From Lentisphaeria bacterium (GTDB taxonomy: Bacteria > Verrucomicrobiota > Lentisphaeria > Victivallales > JAUVCU01): a stretch of DNA of 6,754 nucleotides. The notes beneath the pieces are model-generated. The model saw nothing but the letters and a program-made list of their open reading frames with translations. It did not search any database and had not been told where the DNA came from. A program made the translations under genes and the position numbers. This document shows, piece after piece, positions 6,454 to 6,754 of this stretch (positions within the stretch are counted from its first letter, which is position 1; each line of letters starts with the position of its first letter). Location of the stretch: positions 1 to 6,754 of the forward strand of contig JAUVCU010000085.1 in assembly GCA_030590715.1 (NCBI GenBank), written 5' to 3'.

Positions 6454-6557
6454 TCACATGCCAATGTAAGAATGAGAAAGCCTAAAGAGACTAGCTACGT
6501 GGCTGTTGTGAATTAATTACTGTGATACTCAGCTGTACTAAAGAACAATATAGAAAA

Positions 6558-6571
6558 CAAGCTGAAGCTTG
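6558..6571. repeat. Left palindromic unit CAAGCT-GA-AGCTTG
   Basis: A perfect 6-bp inverted repeat around GA, followed by GAATTC overlapping its last base. It is the counterpart, in inverted orientation, of the unit at 6696-6709. Confidence 0.7.
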
Positions 6572-6695
6572 AATTCACACGACACTACAATTTATAGTCA
6601 CATAATTTTTTGTAGAAACAAATAAGCTTTAAGAAGCATGAATTATCCATTGATGAAAATTGAGAAAAAAACCTTTCAAATGAGTTGTTTGAGTT

Positions 6696-6709
6696 CAAGC
6701 TTTAGCTTG
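6696..6709. repeat. Right palindromic unit CAAGCT-TT-AGCTTG
   Basis: A perfect 6-bp inverted repeat around TT, preceded by GAGTT. Read on the minus strand with its flanks, it matches the left unit closely. Confidence 0.7.
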
Positions 6710-6754
6710 TTAATCAGAAAAATTTCAAAACGCTTCTGGATCCCAATCACAGCC

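Larger units (their letters stand above)
6556..6711. mobile_element. REPIN/MITE-like element with terminal inverted repeats
   Basis: The outer 30-bp arms (6556-6585 and 6682-6711) are inverted repeats with 25 of 30 positions identical; the outermost 21 bp match at 19. Each arm contains a perfect 6-bp palindrome with a 2-nt spacer: CAAGCT-GA-AGCTTG (6558-6571) and CAAGCT-TT-AGCTTG (6696-6709). The 96-bp interior has a further hairpin, CTACAA (6585-6590) with TTGTAG (6610-6615). There is no transposase, so it would be non-autonomous. No clear target-site duplication is seen. It lies about 100 bp from the broken end of the flgL remnant. Confidence 0.5.
6457..6754. other. AT-rich stretch without a recognisable gene
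   Basis: Stop codons are frequent in most frames and no conserved protein is visible. It holds the inverted-repeat element at 6556-6711. From ATG 6638 on the plus strand an open frame of 39 codons runs off the window edge. The opposite strand is also open over 6679-6753, and neither frame resembles a known family, so coding is doubtful. No tRNA, CRISPR repeat or attachment site was found. Confidence 0.6.

Overview
The window looks like chromosomal DNA from a moderately AT-rich Gram-negative bacterium. An outer-membrane-type lipoprotein points to a diderm. A Hanks-type Ser/Thr kinase with a DWG (not DFG) motif, beside a TPR/zinc-finger lipoprotein, suggests the PVC superphylum (Lentisphaerota, Kiritimatiellota or Planctomycetota) or a similar environmental lineage. 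That placement is an inference from protein style, not a proven assignment.

Left part (1-2316): a small pentapeptide-repeat gene lies on the minus strand (65-400). Divergent from it is a two-gene plus-strand unit: ribF (649-1623; riboflavin kinase/FAD synthetase) and, 12 bp later, a cation-dependent class I O-methyltransferase (1636-2316). A sigma70-like promoter can be proposed ahead of ribF; no FMN riboswitch is visible. Between the methyltransferase and the next, convergent gene is a long imperfect palindrome (2327-2401) that probably ends transcription from both sides or is an intergenic repeat.

Centre (2432-5957): two divergent genes share a 190-bp intergenic region. The minus-strand gene encodes a 743-residue lipoprotein with an N-terminal TPR array. 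Its C-terminal half seems to be a beta-rich domain interrupted by an antiparallel coiled coil that carries six CxxC motifs at its tip. The plus-strand gene encodes a Ser/Thr kinase with a C-terminal membrane anchor. This kinase lacks the usual VAIK lysine (Ala61) and has a lysine (Lys44) at the last glycine position of the glycine-rich loop, the arrangement known from eukaryotic WNK ('with no lysine') kinases. It is also a non-RD kinase and stops three residues after its membrane segment. This kinase/lipoprotein pair is the most interesting part of the window; a joint role in envelope signalling is a hypothesis.

Right part (5958-6754): 13 bp past the kinase stop, converging on it, is the 3' part of a flagellar flgL gene. 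Its homology runs upstream of the only available ATG into an in-frame stop, so it is a 5'-truncated remnant. Beyond it is AT-rich sequence that includes a roughly 156-bp element bounded by 30-bp imperfect inverted repeats, each containing a perfect CAAGCT-NN-AGCTTG palindrome. This resembles a REPIN- or MITE-like element. No complete gene is visible there.
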